From SZUA-430 sp040381215 (GTDB lineage: Bacteria > Pseudomonadota > Alphaproteobacteria > Micropepsales > Micropepsaceae), in contig JBEIHO010000066.1 in NCBI GenBank assembly GCA_040381215.1, positions 1-15,246 on the forward strand: DNA of 15,246 nt, given 5' to 3'. The notes beneath the pieces are model-generated. The model had not been told where the DNA came from, searched no databases, and saw only the letters and a list, made by a program, of their open reading frames with translations. The translations under genes and the position numbers were made by a program. Below, piece after piece: positions 1 through 5,983 of this stretch (positions are counted from its first letter, which is position 1; the number at the start of each line of letters is the position of its first letter).

Positions 1-62
1 ACTATGCGGCCTATTTCCGCGATCCGGACGGCAACAAGCTCAACGCGTTCATCATGGGCTGA
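1..62 (+). CDS. VOC/glyoxalase-family protein, C-terminal end only
   Basis: The first 62 bases are the 3' end of a gene that starts before the window. Read from base 3 they give 19 residues (YAAYFRDPDGNKLNAFIMG) and a TGA at 60-62. The core FRDPDGNKL is the typical last strand of glyoxalase/bleomycin-resistance/dioxygenase (VOC) proteins, where this segment usually lies near the C-terminal metal ligand. Substrate and exact subfamily cannot be told from so short a piece. It runs towards the following minus-strand gene, with 31 bases between the two stop codons. Confidence 0.7.
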   Translation, partial: YAAYFRDPDGNKLNAFIMG

Positions 63-93
63 GGGCCGCGCGACCGCGTGAGCATGGCAATTG

Positions 94-684
94 TCACGGG
101 AGCAGGAACGTCCCCACTGGGCCCAGCCACAAGGCGAGGCCAGCCCCTGTTCCCGCGGCGAGGGCAGCAATGCTCGTCCAACGAGATGTGTCGAGCCCGC
201 GGACGATCAGTGCCCATGCTGCGGGCAGCACGATCGCGCCAACGAGAACCAGCGGCAACGCGGGCATGTCGAGGGCCCGGGACGCCGTCATCTCGTCGAA
301 GTTGGCATTGCCCCGCTCGGCGATGCCCATCGCAACGAGGACAGACCCCAGCAGATAGAAGACGTTGACGAGAAACCGCGTGGGCGCCGAGAAGGCCAAT
401 GCCAGCGCCCATAACCGTGACGGGTCCTGACGCCAAATCACGTATCCAAAGGCGGTGAGCAGCACCGATACGGCCGGCCCGGCCAGCGAGGCAATGCCAA
501 CCCCAAGCGGGTTCCCGCCAAAGGGTGCTTCCTCCGGCATGCCGGAGACTGCATAGGCGTGAAGTACAGTCGGGAAGCCGGCTGCCTGGCCCGCGGCCCA
601 ATGCCCGGCCTCGTGGAGCACGACCCCAAGCGGGGTCAGGACCAGGGCGAACAAGAAGAGGGTTGCGAACCTGAGAATCTGCAT
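94..684 (-). CDS. Small M50-like membrane metalloprotease (HEAGH)
   Basis: A 196-residue, strongly hydrophobic protein with about five predicted membrane spans. The first span carries the zinc motif HEAGH (His24, Glu25, His28), and a second segment near 60-72 reads NPLGVGIASLAGP, like the glycine/proline-rich strand of M50 site-2-type proteases. A third metal ligand is not certain; the NFDE stretch around 129-131 is the candidate. By family it would cleave membrane-embedded or membrane-near peptides, but the substrate is unknown. The ATG at 684 follows a GAGG that is very close to it, so translation may be weak or structure-controlled. It lies 164 bp downstream of, and in the same direction as, the ICMT-like gene. 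A metal-binding membrane protein without protease activity is also possible. Confidence 0.72.
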   Translation of the reverse strand: MQILRFATLFLFALVLTPLGVVLHEAGHWAAGQAAGFPTVLHAYAVSGMPEEAPFGGNPLGVGIASLAGPAVSVLLTAFGYVIWRQDPSRLWALALAFSAPTRFLVNVFYLLGSVLVAMGIAERGNANFDEMTASRALDMPALPLVLVGAIVLPAAWALIVRGLDTSRWTSIAALAAGTGAGLALWLGPVGTFLLP

Positions 685-690
685 GACCTC

Positions 691-745
691 GCGCTCGACA
701 AGAGCGACAACGCTATCAATCGCATATCAAAAGTGCAACGAGCGC
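691..745 (-). promoter_or_regulatory. Inverted repeat next to the start of the M50-like gene
   Basis: GCGCTCG at 691-697 is the exact reverse complement of CGAGCGC at 739-745. Inside lies a 4-bp stem with a tetraloop, AGCG (703-706) / CGCT (711-714). On the minus strand the second arm ends 6 bases before the ATG at 684, next to the GAGG that would serve as ribosome binding site. If transcription starts upstream of 745, this could fold in the 5' leader and hide the start. The pairing is seen; the regulatory role is inference. Confidence 0.3.
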
Positions 746-782
746 CGGCCGTTAACCTGTTACCGTATTTCAGGTGGGCCGG
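745..782 (-). repeat. Composite hairpin in intergenic region
   Basis: The outer arms CCGGCC (745-750) and GGCCGG (777-782) pair perfectly. Inner arms ACCTG (755-759) and CAGGT (771-775) pair around an 11-base loop, with a small internal loop between the two stems. It lies between the ICMT-like gene and the M50-like gene, both on the minus strand. It could be part of a leader or a transcription end signal, but no T-run follows it. Confidence 0.35.
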
Positions 783-803
783 ACGGTTGGTGTATTTCGC
801 CGA

Positions 804-828
804 CAGCGCAATTCCATTGATTGCGCTG
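804..828 (-). terminator. Perfect 9-bp hairpin after the ICMT-like gene
   Basis: CAGCGCAAT (804-812) and ATTGCGCTG (820-828) are exact reverse complements around a 7-base loop. On the minus strand the hairpin starts 20 bases after the stop of the ICMT-like gene, where a terminator would sit. No run of T follows, so it may instead be an mRNA-stabilising stem or a protein-binding palindrome for the next gene. Confidence 0.4.
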
Positions 829-848
829 AACTCGCGCGCGCCGCGCCT

Positions 849-1457
849 TCACCCGATTGGCCATAGCCAGCGTGGCGTGCGGGCTTGATAGGCGGTGTAG
901 TCATTGCCATGCTTGGCGATCAGCGCGTCTTCCTCGATGCGGACCTGCACGGCCATCATGGATGCGGCAAGCGGCAAGAGGGCTGCGGTGAGCATCGTGG
1001 GGCTCCAGAGGAACATGCCGACGGCAAGGCCGAACATGCCGACGAAAACCGGGTTGCGCGAGATTGCGAACAGGCCGCCCGTGACGAGTGCGCCGGGACC
1101 TTCGGCAGGCACGCCGACACGCCATGAGGCGCCCATTGCGGCTTGAGCGGCAATGATGAACGCTGTGCTCACCGTCATCACGCCGGCCGCAATCCAGCGC
1201 TGCGCTTGTGTGTCGCTCCATGCAGGGCGGCCGAGGTGAACCTCGATCTGCGGCATCAACCACGCAGTAAGCGCCGCCGTTGCCAACAGGGCTACGGCGA
1301 TCGACCAGAAGTGTTCCGCGACCGATTGAATGGGGCGGTTGTGCCCGAAACCATAGGTGCGAATACCGCTTACCCGCAGCAACGCCGCCCTGAGGATGGA
1401 GGCAGCAAGTACCAGCAGGAGGCAGGCTGCGGGAAACCAAAGCGGTAGAAGCGTCAT
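849..1457 (-). CDS. ICMT-like membrane methyltransferase (isoprenylcysteine carboxyl methyltransferase family)
   Basis: A 202-residue membrane protein with about four or five hydrophobic spans. The C-terminal half has the family's methyl-donor signature: ALVTGGLFAISRNPVFVGM (about 123-141) followed by the acidic pair EE at 175-176 and KHGNDYTAYQART (182-194). The family binds S-adenosylmethionine and methylates a carboxyl or amine group at the membrane; bacterial substrates are mostly unknown. CzcN of the Cupriavidus czc metal-resistance cluster belongs to the same family. The ATG at 1457 is chosen because AGAAGGA lies 10 bases upstream. A TTG nine codons earlier (1484) would fall almost on the predicted transcription start. 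The gene is divergent from a MerR-type regulator whose operator lies in its promoter, so induction by that regulator is the likely control. Confidence 0.82.
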   Translation of the reverse strand: MTLLPLWFPAACLLLVLAASILRAALLRVSGIRTYGFGHNRPIQSVAEHFWSIAVALLATAALTAWLMPQIEVHLGRPAWSDTQAQRWIAAGVMTVSTAFIIAAQAAMGASWRVGVPAEGPGALVTGGLFAISRNPVFVGMFGLAVGMFLWSPTMLTAALLPLAASMMAVQVRIEEDALIAKHGNDYTAYQARTPRWLWPIG

Positions 1458-1492
1458 GTGATCGGTGTCCTTCTGTTCAAGCAACGCCGTGC

Positions 1493-1523
1493 GTGGTACA
1501 TCCTCTCGTTACTAGAGGATCAA
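1493..1523 (-). promoter_or_regulatory. MerR-type operator inside a 19-bp-spacer promoter
   Basis: The arms ATCCTCT (1500-1506) and AGAGGAT (1514-1520) are exact reverse complements separated by 7 bases. Counting the inner bases, 9 of 10 pairs around 1510 match. On the minus strand a -35-like TTGATC (1518-1523) and a -10-like TACCAC (1493-1498) flank it with a 19-bp spacer, the long spacing typical of promoters that MerR proteins untwist. Transcription would start near 1486 and run into the ICMT-like gene. The operator also overlaps the AGAGGA ribosome site of the MerR gene, allowing self-control. Confidence 0.7.
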
Positions 1524-1528
1524 GCCCC

Positions 1529-1945
1529 ATGTTGACGATTGGTGCCGTTGCCAGACAGACCGGCCTGAAGATCCCGACCATCCGGTTCTACGAGGCAGAG
1601 GGTTTGCTGCCTGCCCCGCCTCGCTCGTCGAGCGGACGCCGGCTCTATGGCGACGGCGATGTGCGTCGCCTCGCCTTCATCCGCCATGCGCGACAGCTGG
1701 GCTTTGAACTGCCACAGATCCGCAACCTCCTCGAGCTTGCCGACCATCCCGAACGCCCCTGCGGCGACGCTGACGCCATTGCAGCAGAGAACCTTCGGGC
1801 CGTCCAGGCGCGGCTGAAGCAGCTGCGCGCGCTCGAGCGCGAACTCAAGCGCATGGTCGACGCGTGTGCGACAGGTCGTGCGGGTCGCTGTCGTATCATT
1901 GAGGTCCTCGGTGATCACGCGCTGTGTGTGGTTGACGCGCACTGA
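1529..1945 (+). CDS. MerR-family regulator, probably metal-responsive
   Basis: A 138-residue regulator with the standard MerR layout. Helix-turn-helix: LTIGAVARQTGLKIPTIRFY (2-21), then the wing EGLLPAPPRSSSGRRLY (24-40). A dimer coiled coil spans about 84-112, and a short Cys-containing loop and tail follow. Cysteines at 78, 113, 121 and 133 recall the ZntR/CadR/PbrR group, where a Cys near 78-79 and Cys in the loop after about 112 bind the metal. This suggests a soft or divalent metal signal, but the exact metal cannot be read from sequence. The ATG at 1529 fits the MerR start (MLTIGAV); an upstream GTG at 1493 would put the operator inside the gene and adds unrelated residues. Its operator faces the ICMT-like gene, which is the presumed target. 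Confidence 0.88.
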   Translation: MLTIGAVARQTGLKIPTIRFYEAEGLLPAPPRSSSGRRLYGDGDVRRLAFIRHARQLGFELPQIRNLLELADHPERPCGDADAIAAENLRAVQARLKQLRALERELKRMVDACATGRAGRCRIIEVLGDHALCVVDAH

Positions 1946-2097
1946 GAGCCGTGCGGGGTTTGGTGCGATCACATCGCTGATGGTTCAGTGAGCCGGGTAC
2001 TGGCCGATCGCGCGACGCGGCTGACCAGACAGCGCGCCAGCCTGTTCGCGGACGTCGACCTGTCTTGAGCTGTCGCCGCCCTCTCCAGTAACCGCGC

Positions 2098-3159
2098 CTA
2101 ATCCTGCGTGCCGGCAAAGCTCCAGCCGAGGCTCGTCCCTGCGTGGAAGGGGACCACCTGGTTGGGGCCGATCTTGCACAGGGCCGGGATCTCGACCTCG
2201 GTGCGCTGCAGCTTCACTTGCCTTGTGTTCACGGGCAGGCCGTAGAAGGCGGGACCGTTGAGCGAAGCGAAAGCCTCGAGGCGGTCGAGGGCGCCCTCTT
2301 CCTCGAAGACGGTGGCATAGCTTTCGAGCGCGAAGGGGGCGTTGAAGATGCCGGCGCAACCGCACGCGGTTTCCTTGGCGGTCACGGCGTGCGGGGCTGA
2401 ATCGGTGCCCAGGAAGAATTTTGGGGAGCCCCCGGTGGCGGCCCGGCGCAGGGCGAGACGGTGGCGTTCGCGCTTGGCGACCGGCAGGCAGTAGAAATGC
2501 GGACGGATCCCGCCCTGGAACATCGCATTGCGGTTGATGTGCAGGTGGTGCGGGGTGATCGTGGCGGCGATGGTCGCGGGTCCGGCCTCGACGAAGGCCA
2601 CGGCTTCGGCGGTGGTGATGTGCTCGAAGACGATCTTCAAGCCGGGGAAATCTCTCGCGACGTGCTGCAGGACGCGATCGATGAACACGGCCTCGCGGTC
2701 GAAGACATCGACACTGTGGTCGGTGACCTCGCCGTGGACCAGCAGCGGCATGCCGGTGCGCTGCATCCGCTCGAGCACCGGCGCGATGGCCCTTATATCG
2801 GTGACACCATGCGCCGAGTTGGTCGTGGCGTGCGCGGGATAGAGCTTGCAGGCTGTCACGCTGCCACGGGCGAAGCCATCGGCGATGTCGTCGGGGCTCG
2901 ACGTGTCGGTCAGGTAGATCGTCATCAGCGGATCGAAGGTGACGTCCTGCGGCACGACGGCGCGGATACGCGCGCGATAGGCTTCGGCGAGGCTCGTGGT
3001 CGTCACCGGGGGCGCGAGGTTGGGCATCACGATCGCGCGGGCGAACTGATGCGCGGTGTGCCGGACGATGTCAGCCAGCACGTCGCCGTCACGCAGGTGA
3101 ACGTGCCAGTCATCGGGTTGGCGGAGCAACAGGGTGTCAGGGGCGGGCTTGGCTGTCAT
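2098..3159 (-). CDS. pyrC: Dihydroorotase (PyrC), pyrimidine synthesis
   Basis: A 353-residue homodimeric-type dihydroorotase, close to the roughly 348 residues of E. coli PyrC. It closes N-carbamoyl-aspartate to dihydroorotate in de novo UMP synthesis in the cytoplasm. All active-site landmarks are visible: HVHLR (His19, His21, Arg23), the carbamylated Lys105 in ACKLYPAHATTNS, His142 in VHGE, His180 in EHITT, and Asp253 in LGTDSAPH. The tail KIGPNQVVPFHAGTSLGWSF is also typical. The start at 3159 (MTAKPAPDTLLLRQ) gives the family N-terminus; the frame stays open upstream but without PyrC-like residues, and no strong ribosome site is seen. It stands alone, with no other pyr genes near, and converges on the MerR gene. 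Confidence 0.96.
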   Translation of the reverse strand: MTAKPAPDTLLLRQPDDWHVHLRDGDVLADIVRHTAHQFARAIVMPNLAPPVTTTSLAEAYRARIRAVVPQDVTFDPLMTIYLTDTSSPDDIADGFARGSVTACKLYPAHATTNSAHGVTDIRAIAPVLERMQRTGMPLLVHGEVTDHSVDVFDREAVFIDRVLQHVARDFPGLKIVFEHITTAEAVAFVEAGPATIAATITPHHLHINRNAMFQGGIRPHFYCLPVAKRERHRLALRRAATGGSPKFFLGTDSAPHAVTAKETACGCAGIFNAPFALESYATVFEEEGALDRLEAFASLNGPAFYGLPVNTRQVKLQRTEVEIPALCKIGPNQVVPFHAGTSLGWSFAGTQD

Positions 3160-3596
3160 GAGGGCGTTGATGCCCCAAGTCGAGCTGCGTGAAAAGGCAC
3201 TTTTGGACGCGGGTGGAAGCCAGGCGCGCCCTTGCTCGATGCGCGCCCCCTGCCCCGTGATTGATTTCACAGCGACGGATCGGCACCAGACGGAGCTTTG
3301 TTCCAAACGGCCGCCTGCACGAGAAGGCCGCATCGACGCCCCGCGGCCTTGGGCGCAGGGTTGCCCCGATGGGGCTTGCGGGTGCATTTGGCGTCATGGG
3401 ACTGCTCGCTATCTCGGTCTCGCCCCGGGCGAACGGACGGGCTATGCTCATCCCGGTCAAGGGTGTCGCGGCGCCGGCCCGCTACGATGCCTCTGGCGAA
3501 CTTGCATCCAAGGGTTGGCCAAGGGCGCGCGCAGCATTCAGCCAGCGTTCAGGTTCGACCCCTTACACTGAAATCTTCAGAGTGGAGGTCTATCCC
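3160..3596. other. 437-bp gap without a supported gene
   Basis: This lies between the divergent pyrC (-) and the Cys-rich secreted protein (+). The frame of the secreted protein stays open back to 3261. Within it an ATG at 3369 would begin a short hydrophobic, signal-like segment (MGLAGAFGVMGLLAISV) followed by SPRANGRAMLIPVKG. No ribosome site is convincing, and the stretch just before the real start is not protein-like. It may be leader DNA plus the remnant of a small gene. No RNA gene or clear promoter was found; a TACACT at 3564-3569 is a possible -10 without a good -35. Confidence 0.4.
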
Positions 3597-4049
3597 ATGT
3601 TGCGCTCGATCATTTCTTTTTCCCTGGCGGTGCTGTCGGCCATGGTTCTGATGGCTGCGCCTGCCAGTGCGGATCCGCAGTACCCGCAGACGCAGTCGGA
3701 TTTCACACGGGTGCAGTACTACCACGATGGCTCCCGGCCGAACTGGAACGAGCGAACCTGCTGCCGTCGGAATGAGCGCGGCGGCTACCGGATCTTCTGG
3801 TCCACGGTCGGTGAATGCTACCAGACGCGCGGCGAGCGCACCTCCAACAAGGAGTGCCGAAAGAGCGGCGGGTTCCATCCCTATCCCGGCAGCCATGGCG
3901 GCGGGTATCCCGGCAGCAACTGGAGCGACACCGACTGGAACGAGCGTGTGTGCTGCACGCGCGACGGCCATGTCTGGTGGGCAACCCGCGGTGATTGTCG
4001 CTGGTATCGCGGGCAGGCTACGGCCAACAAGGTGTGCCGGCGCAACTGA
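3597..4049 (+). CDS. Secreted protein with two Cys-rich repeats, function unknown
   Basis: A 150-residue protein with a clear signal peptide (MLRSI, hydrophobic 5-21, ASA cleavage after Ala25). The mature part consists of two copies of one domain: about 49-90 and about 113-150. Each copy reads WNER, then xCC, then a W with T and G, then GxC, then NKxCR. Cysteines are at 55, 56, 74, 87 and at 119, 120, 134, 147, so each copy has four, which suggests two disulfides per copy in the periplasm or outside. A Gly/Pro/His linker (91-110) joins them. The ATG at 3597 has GGAGGT 7 bases upstream. I do not recognise the family; binding or envelope roles are possible but unproven. It converges on the SPW-like gene with 12 bases between the stops. 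Confidence 0.8.
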   Translation: MLRSIISFSLAVLSAMVLMAAPASADPQYPQTQSDFTRVQYYHDGSRPNWNERTCCRRNERGGYRIFWSTVGECYQTRGERTSNKECRKSGGFHPYPGSHGGGYPGSNWSDTDWNERVCCTRDGHVWWATRGDCRWYRGQATANKVCRRN

Positions 4050-4061
4050 GCCGACGGGCGT

Positions 4062-4415
4062 CTAGCCTGCCGGCCTCGTCAACGCTGCATTCAGGATGAC
4101 GCCCACGCCCACGAGGGTGGAGATGATGGGCATCATCCCTGCATCTGCGAAGAAGACCCACGGGATGGCAATGAACATTGCTGGCGATGCGAACTCGACG
4201 AGGCGGTGCAGGAAGATCGGTATCAGCCTGATGATGCCCAGCGGATAGTCGGTCAGCACGTTCAGCCCCATGCCCATGACGACCAGGCCTACGGCGCACT
4301 GCGTTGCTTCCTCGTACTGCGTGTAGCCGTAGACCCAAGGCGACACGAGAAGCAGTCCCATAAGAAAGGCGTCGAGGAAGGCGTGGGTATTCAACGATAT
4401 CGGCGCGTACTTCAT
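4062..4415 (-). CDS. Small SPW-like four-span membrane protein
   Basis: A 117-residue protein with four hydrophobic spans (about 12-30, 38-55, 77-90, 94-112). SPWVYGYT at 25-32 and a second, similar ASPAMFIAIPW at 77-87 look like the paired SPW motifs of the SPW-repeat family, small inner-membrane proteins of unknown function. The ATG at 4415 is chosen because GAGGGG lies 6 bases upstream; a GTG one codon earlier is too close to it. It is a single gene, divergent from yqhA across 133 bp. Confidence 0.7.
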   Translation of the reverse strand: MKYAPISLNTHAFLDAFLMGLLLVSPWVYGYTQYEEATQCAVGLVVMGMGLNVLTDYPLGIIRLIPIFLHRLVEFASPAMFIAIPWVFFADAGMMPIISTLVGVGVILNAALTRPAG

Positions 4416-4479
4416 CACATTCCCCTCATCTGAACAGGGCGAAACCTACGCTGATGTCAAGCGCAAGGCACGAGCCGGA

Positions 4480-4508
4480 TTGCACCATTAACCAGCATCG
4501 GCTAAACA
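4480..4508 (+). promoter_or_regulatory. Possible promoter for yqhA
   Basis: TTGCAC (4480-4485) and TAAACA (4503-4508) are separated by 17 bp and lie about 40 bases before the yqhA start. Both boxes match the sigma-70 consensus only in part, so this is a weak candidate found by eye. Confidence 0.22.
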
Positions 4509-4548
4509 CCCGCCATCATATTGCACCGCAACAGACACCGGGGACACC

Positions 4549-5130
4549 ATGGCGCTCGACAAGTATCTTGAAGAAGGCATGTTCAGGAGCCGCTGGATCA
4601 TGGCTCCGTTCTATGTCGGGCTCGTGCTCACGCTGGCCGTCCTGCTCGTCAAGTTCGCGCAGGAACTGATCCTGTTTGCGCCGACGGTGCTCGAGGTCAG
4701 CGAGGCCAAGGTGATCCTGGGCGTGCTGACGCTGATCGACCTCGTGCTTGCGGGCAACCTGCTGTTGATGGTGATCTTTGCGGGCTATGAGAACTTCGTC
4801 TCGAAGATCGATACGGGCAACAGCGAAGACCGGCCCGACTGGATGGGCAAGGTCGACTTCAGCGGCCTGAAACTGAAGCTGATCGGGTCGATCGTCGCCA
4901 TCTCGGGCATCCACCTGCTGAAGGCCTTCATGGAACTTAAGGAGATCGACAAGGAGAACCTCATGTGGCTTGTGATCATCCACATGGCGTTCGTGATCTC
5001 GGGCGTGCTGTTTGCGGTGATGGACTATCTCACGGCGCGCAGCCATGCGGTGATGCTGCAGGCCGAAGCTGCCCACGAGGCTGCGCTGGCCCAGGCCGCG
5101 GCGATCAAGGCGGCGGCGGTCAAGGCTTAG
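4549..5130 (+). CDS. yqhA: YqhA / UPF0114 inner-membrane protein
   Basis: A 193-residue protein of the UPF0114 (YqhA) family. The opening MALDKYLEEGMFRSRWIMAPFYVGL is the family signature, followed by spans near 17-45, 55-80, 108-130 and 138-162, with the conserved loop AGYENFVSKID around 78-88. The E. coli protein is about 164 residues; here an Ala- and Glu-rich helical tail (about 165-193, QAEAAHEAALAQAAAIKAAA) adds nearly 30. The molecular function is not established. GGGGA lies 5 bases before the ATG. The stop overlaps the stop of the opposing gene by 4 bases (TTAG, 5127-5130). Confidence 0.93.
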   Translation: MALDKYLEEGMFRSRWIMAPFYVGLVLTLAVLLVKFAQELILFAPTVLEVSEAKVILGVLTLIDLVLAGNLLLMVIFAGYENFVSKIDTGNSEDRPDWMGKVDFSGLKLKLIGSIVAISGIHLLKAFMELKEIDKENLMWLVIIHMAFVISGVLFAVMDYLTARSHAVMLQAEAAHEAALAQAAAIKAAAVKA

Positions 5131-5915
5131 TTCCCTGGCGGAGGCGCTGGAGGCGGCGGAAACGCCATTCCATCGCTTCCCTCTGCGGGCGTACCCGCGA
5201 CGGCCACAGCATGAAGTGCAGGTCCCGCAGGTGAAACCGCCAAGCCCCTTGCGAGCAGCAAGGACCCTAGCAAGACAAGCACTGTCCAAGCCCAAGCCGG
5301 ATGGACCTGTCGGCGCCGCCATCCGTCTCTACCGGCCGCGACCGCCACAAAGACGAGCGCCGCGAGTGAAGCTATCTCGAACGCATGGGGCGGCAGGAAT
5401 GGCATCGGCAGCAACCGTCCGAAGCCAGGGCCCATCAGCAACACGAAGCTTCCGATCTGCAAGCGCGGATGCCAGTCCTGGTGCTTGCGCAGGGTGATGG
5501 CAGCGGCGAGCAAGCCAAGTGCACCGAACAGCGTCAACGGATTGGCGAACAGGAAGTGCTGGGGCTGGAAGAAGAATGGCGTCCGCCCTGTGCGTACGGT
5601 CTCCCAGGTGACCAGCAACCCGAACACCAGCAGGCCGCAGGCCCACACCATCGCAATCCGTCCCAACGTGCGATGCCATCCTGAAGCGCCCGCATTCGCG
5701 AGCCACGGCTGGACCGCGAAGATCGCGACCCACCCCATGAACACCACAGCATGCGCATGGACGAAGAGAGGCGCGTCGAGGCTTGATCTCCCCATCGCGA
5801 AGTGAAAAGCGAACCCGGTGACCTGAACGATCGCCATCACGGTCGCCAGCATGCGAAAGAAAGCCAGGTCGTCGCTGTGTGCGCGTCCGGCTTCATTTAC
5901 AAAGCCCATAGCCAT
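5127..5915 (-). CDS. Conserved polytopic membrane protein with conserved-looking His residues
   Basis: A 262-residue protein with about seven membrane spans, ending in a Pro-rich tail (PPPPAPPPGN). Histidines sit at or near span ends: His38, then HAHAVVFMGW (His53, His55), HRTLGR (His81), and KHQDWHPRLQ (His145, His149). The pattern HaHxxxFxGWxxxFxxQ followed by HRxLGR recurs in uncharacterised bacterial membrane proteins. The paired His could bind haem or a metal, but that is inference. GAGGAG lies 9 bases before the ATG at 5915. The gene is single and its 3' end overlaps that of yqhA by 4 bases, so antisense transcripts at both ends are likely. I cannot name a function. Confidence 0.75.
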   Translation of the reverse strand: MAMGFVNEAGRAHSDDLAFFRMLATVMAIVQVTGFAFHFAMGRSSLDAPLFVHAHAVVFMGWVAIFAVQPWLANAGASGWHRTLGRIAMVWACGLLVFGLLVTWETVRTGRTPFFFQPQHFLFANPLTLFGALGLLAAAITLRKHQDWHPRLQIGSFVLLMGPGFGRLLPMPFLPPHAFEIASLAALVFVAVAAGRDGWRRRQVHPAWAWTVLVLLGSLLLARGLAVSPAGPALHAVAVAGTPAEGSDGMAFPPPPAPPPGN

Positions 5916-5945
5916 CGCTGCAGTCTCCTCAGGGTTCGTGCGCGT

Positions 5946-5975
5946 ATCCTAGACTGCAGGACATGCTCTGGCCAA
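5946..5975 (-). promoter_or_regulatory. Candidate promoter of the polytopic membrane protein
   Basis: On the minus strand TTGGCC (5970-5975) and TAGGAT (5946-5951) are spaced by 18 bp. Each matches 4 of 6 consensus bases. The -10 is about 30 bases before the ATG at 5915 and lies just after the photolyase stop, so it would let this gene be transcribed apart from the photolyase operon. Confidence 0.35.
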
Positions 5976-5983
5976 GTGGGGCT

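Noticed and set aside
94..1457. CaaX-like processing pair: HEAGH membrane protease next to an ICMT-family methyltransferase
   Set aside because: In eukaryotes a protease and ICMT act in turn on prenylated proteins, but the protease here looks like M50, not Ste24 or Rce1. No prenyltransferase or CaaX-type substrate is present, and a 164-bp structured gap separates the genes.
1493..1528. GTG at 1493 as start of the MerR gene
   Set aside because: It adds 12 residues unlike any MerR N-terminus and would place the operator within the coding region; ATG 1529 has AGAGGA upstream and gives the usual MLTIGAV start.
1946..2097. Possible small gene between MerR and pyrC
   Set aside because: Open frames here are short, lack a ribosome site and overlap the convergent gene ends; nothing in the translation looks like a protein.
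4516..5322. Long minus-strand open frame opposite yqhA (268 codons)
   Set aside because: The translation is rich in Arg/His/Gln with no family features, and the plus strand carries a clear YqhA protein. It is a shadow frame typical of GC-rich DNA.
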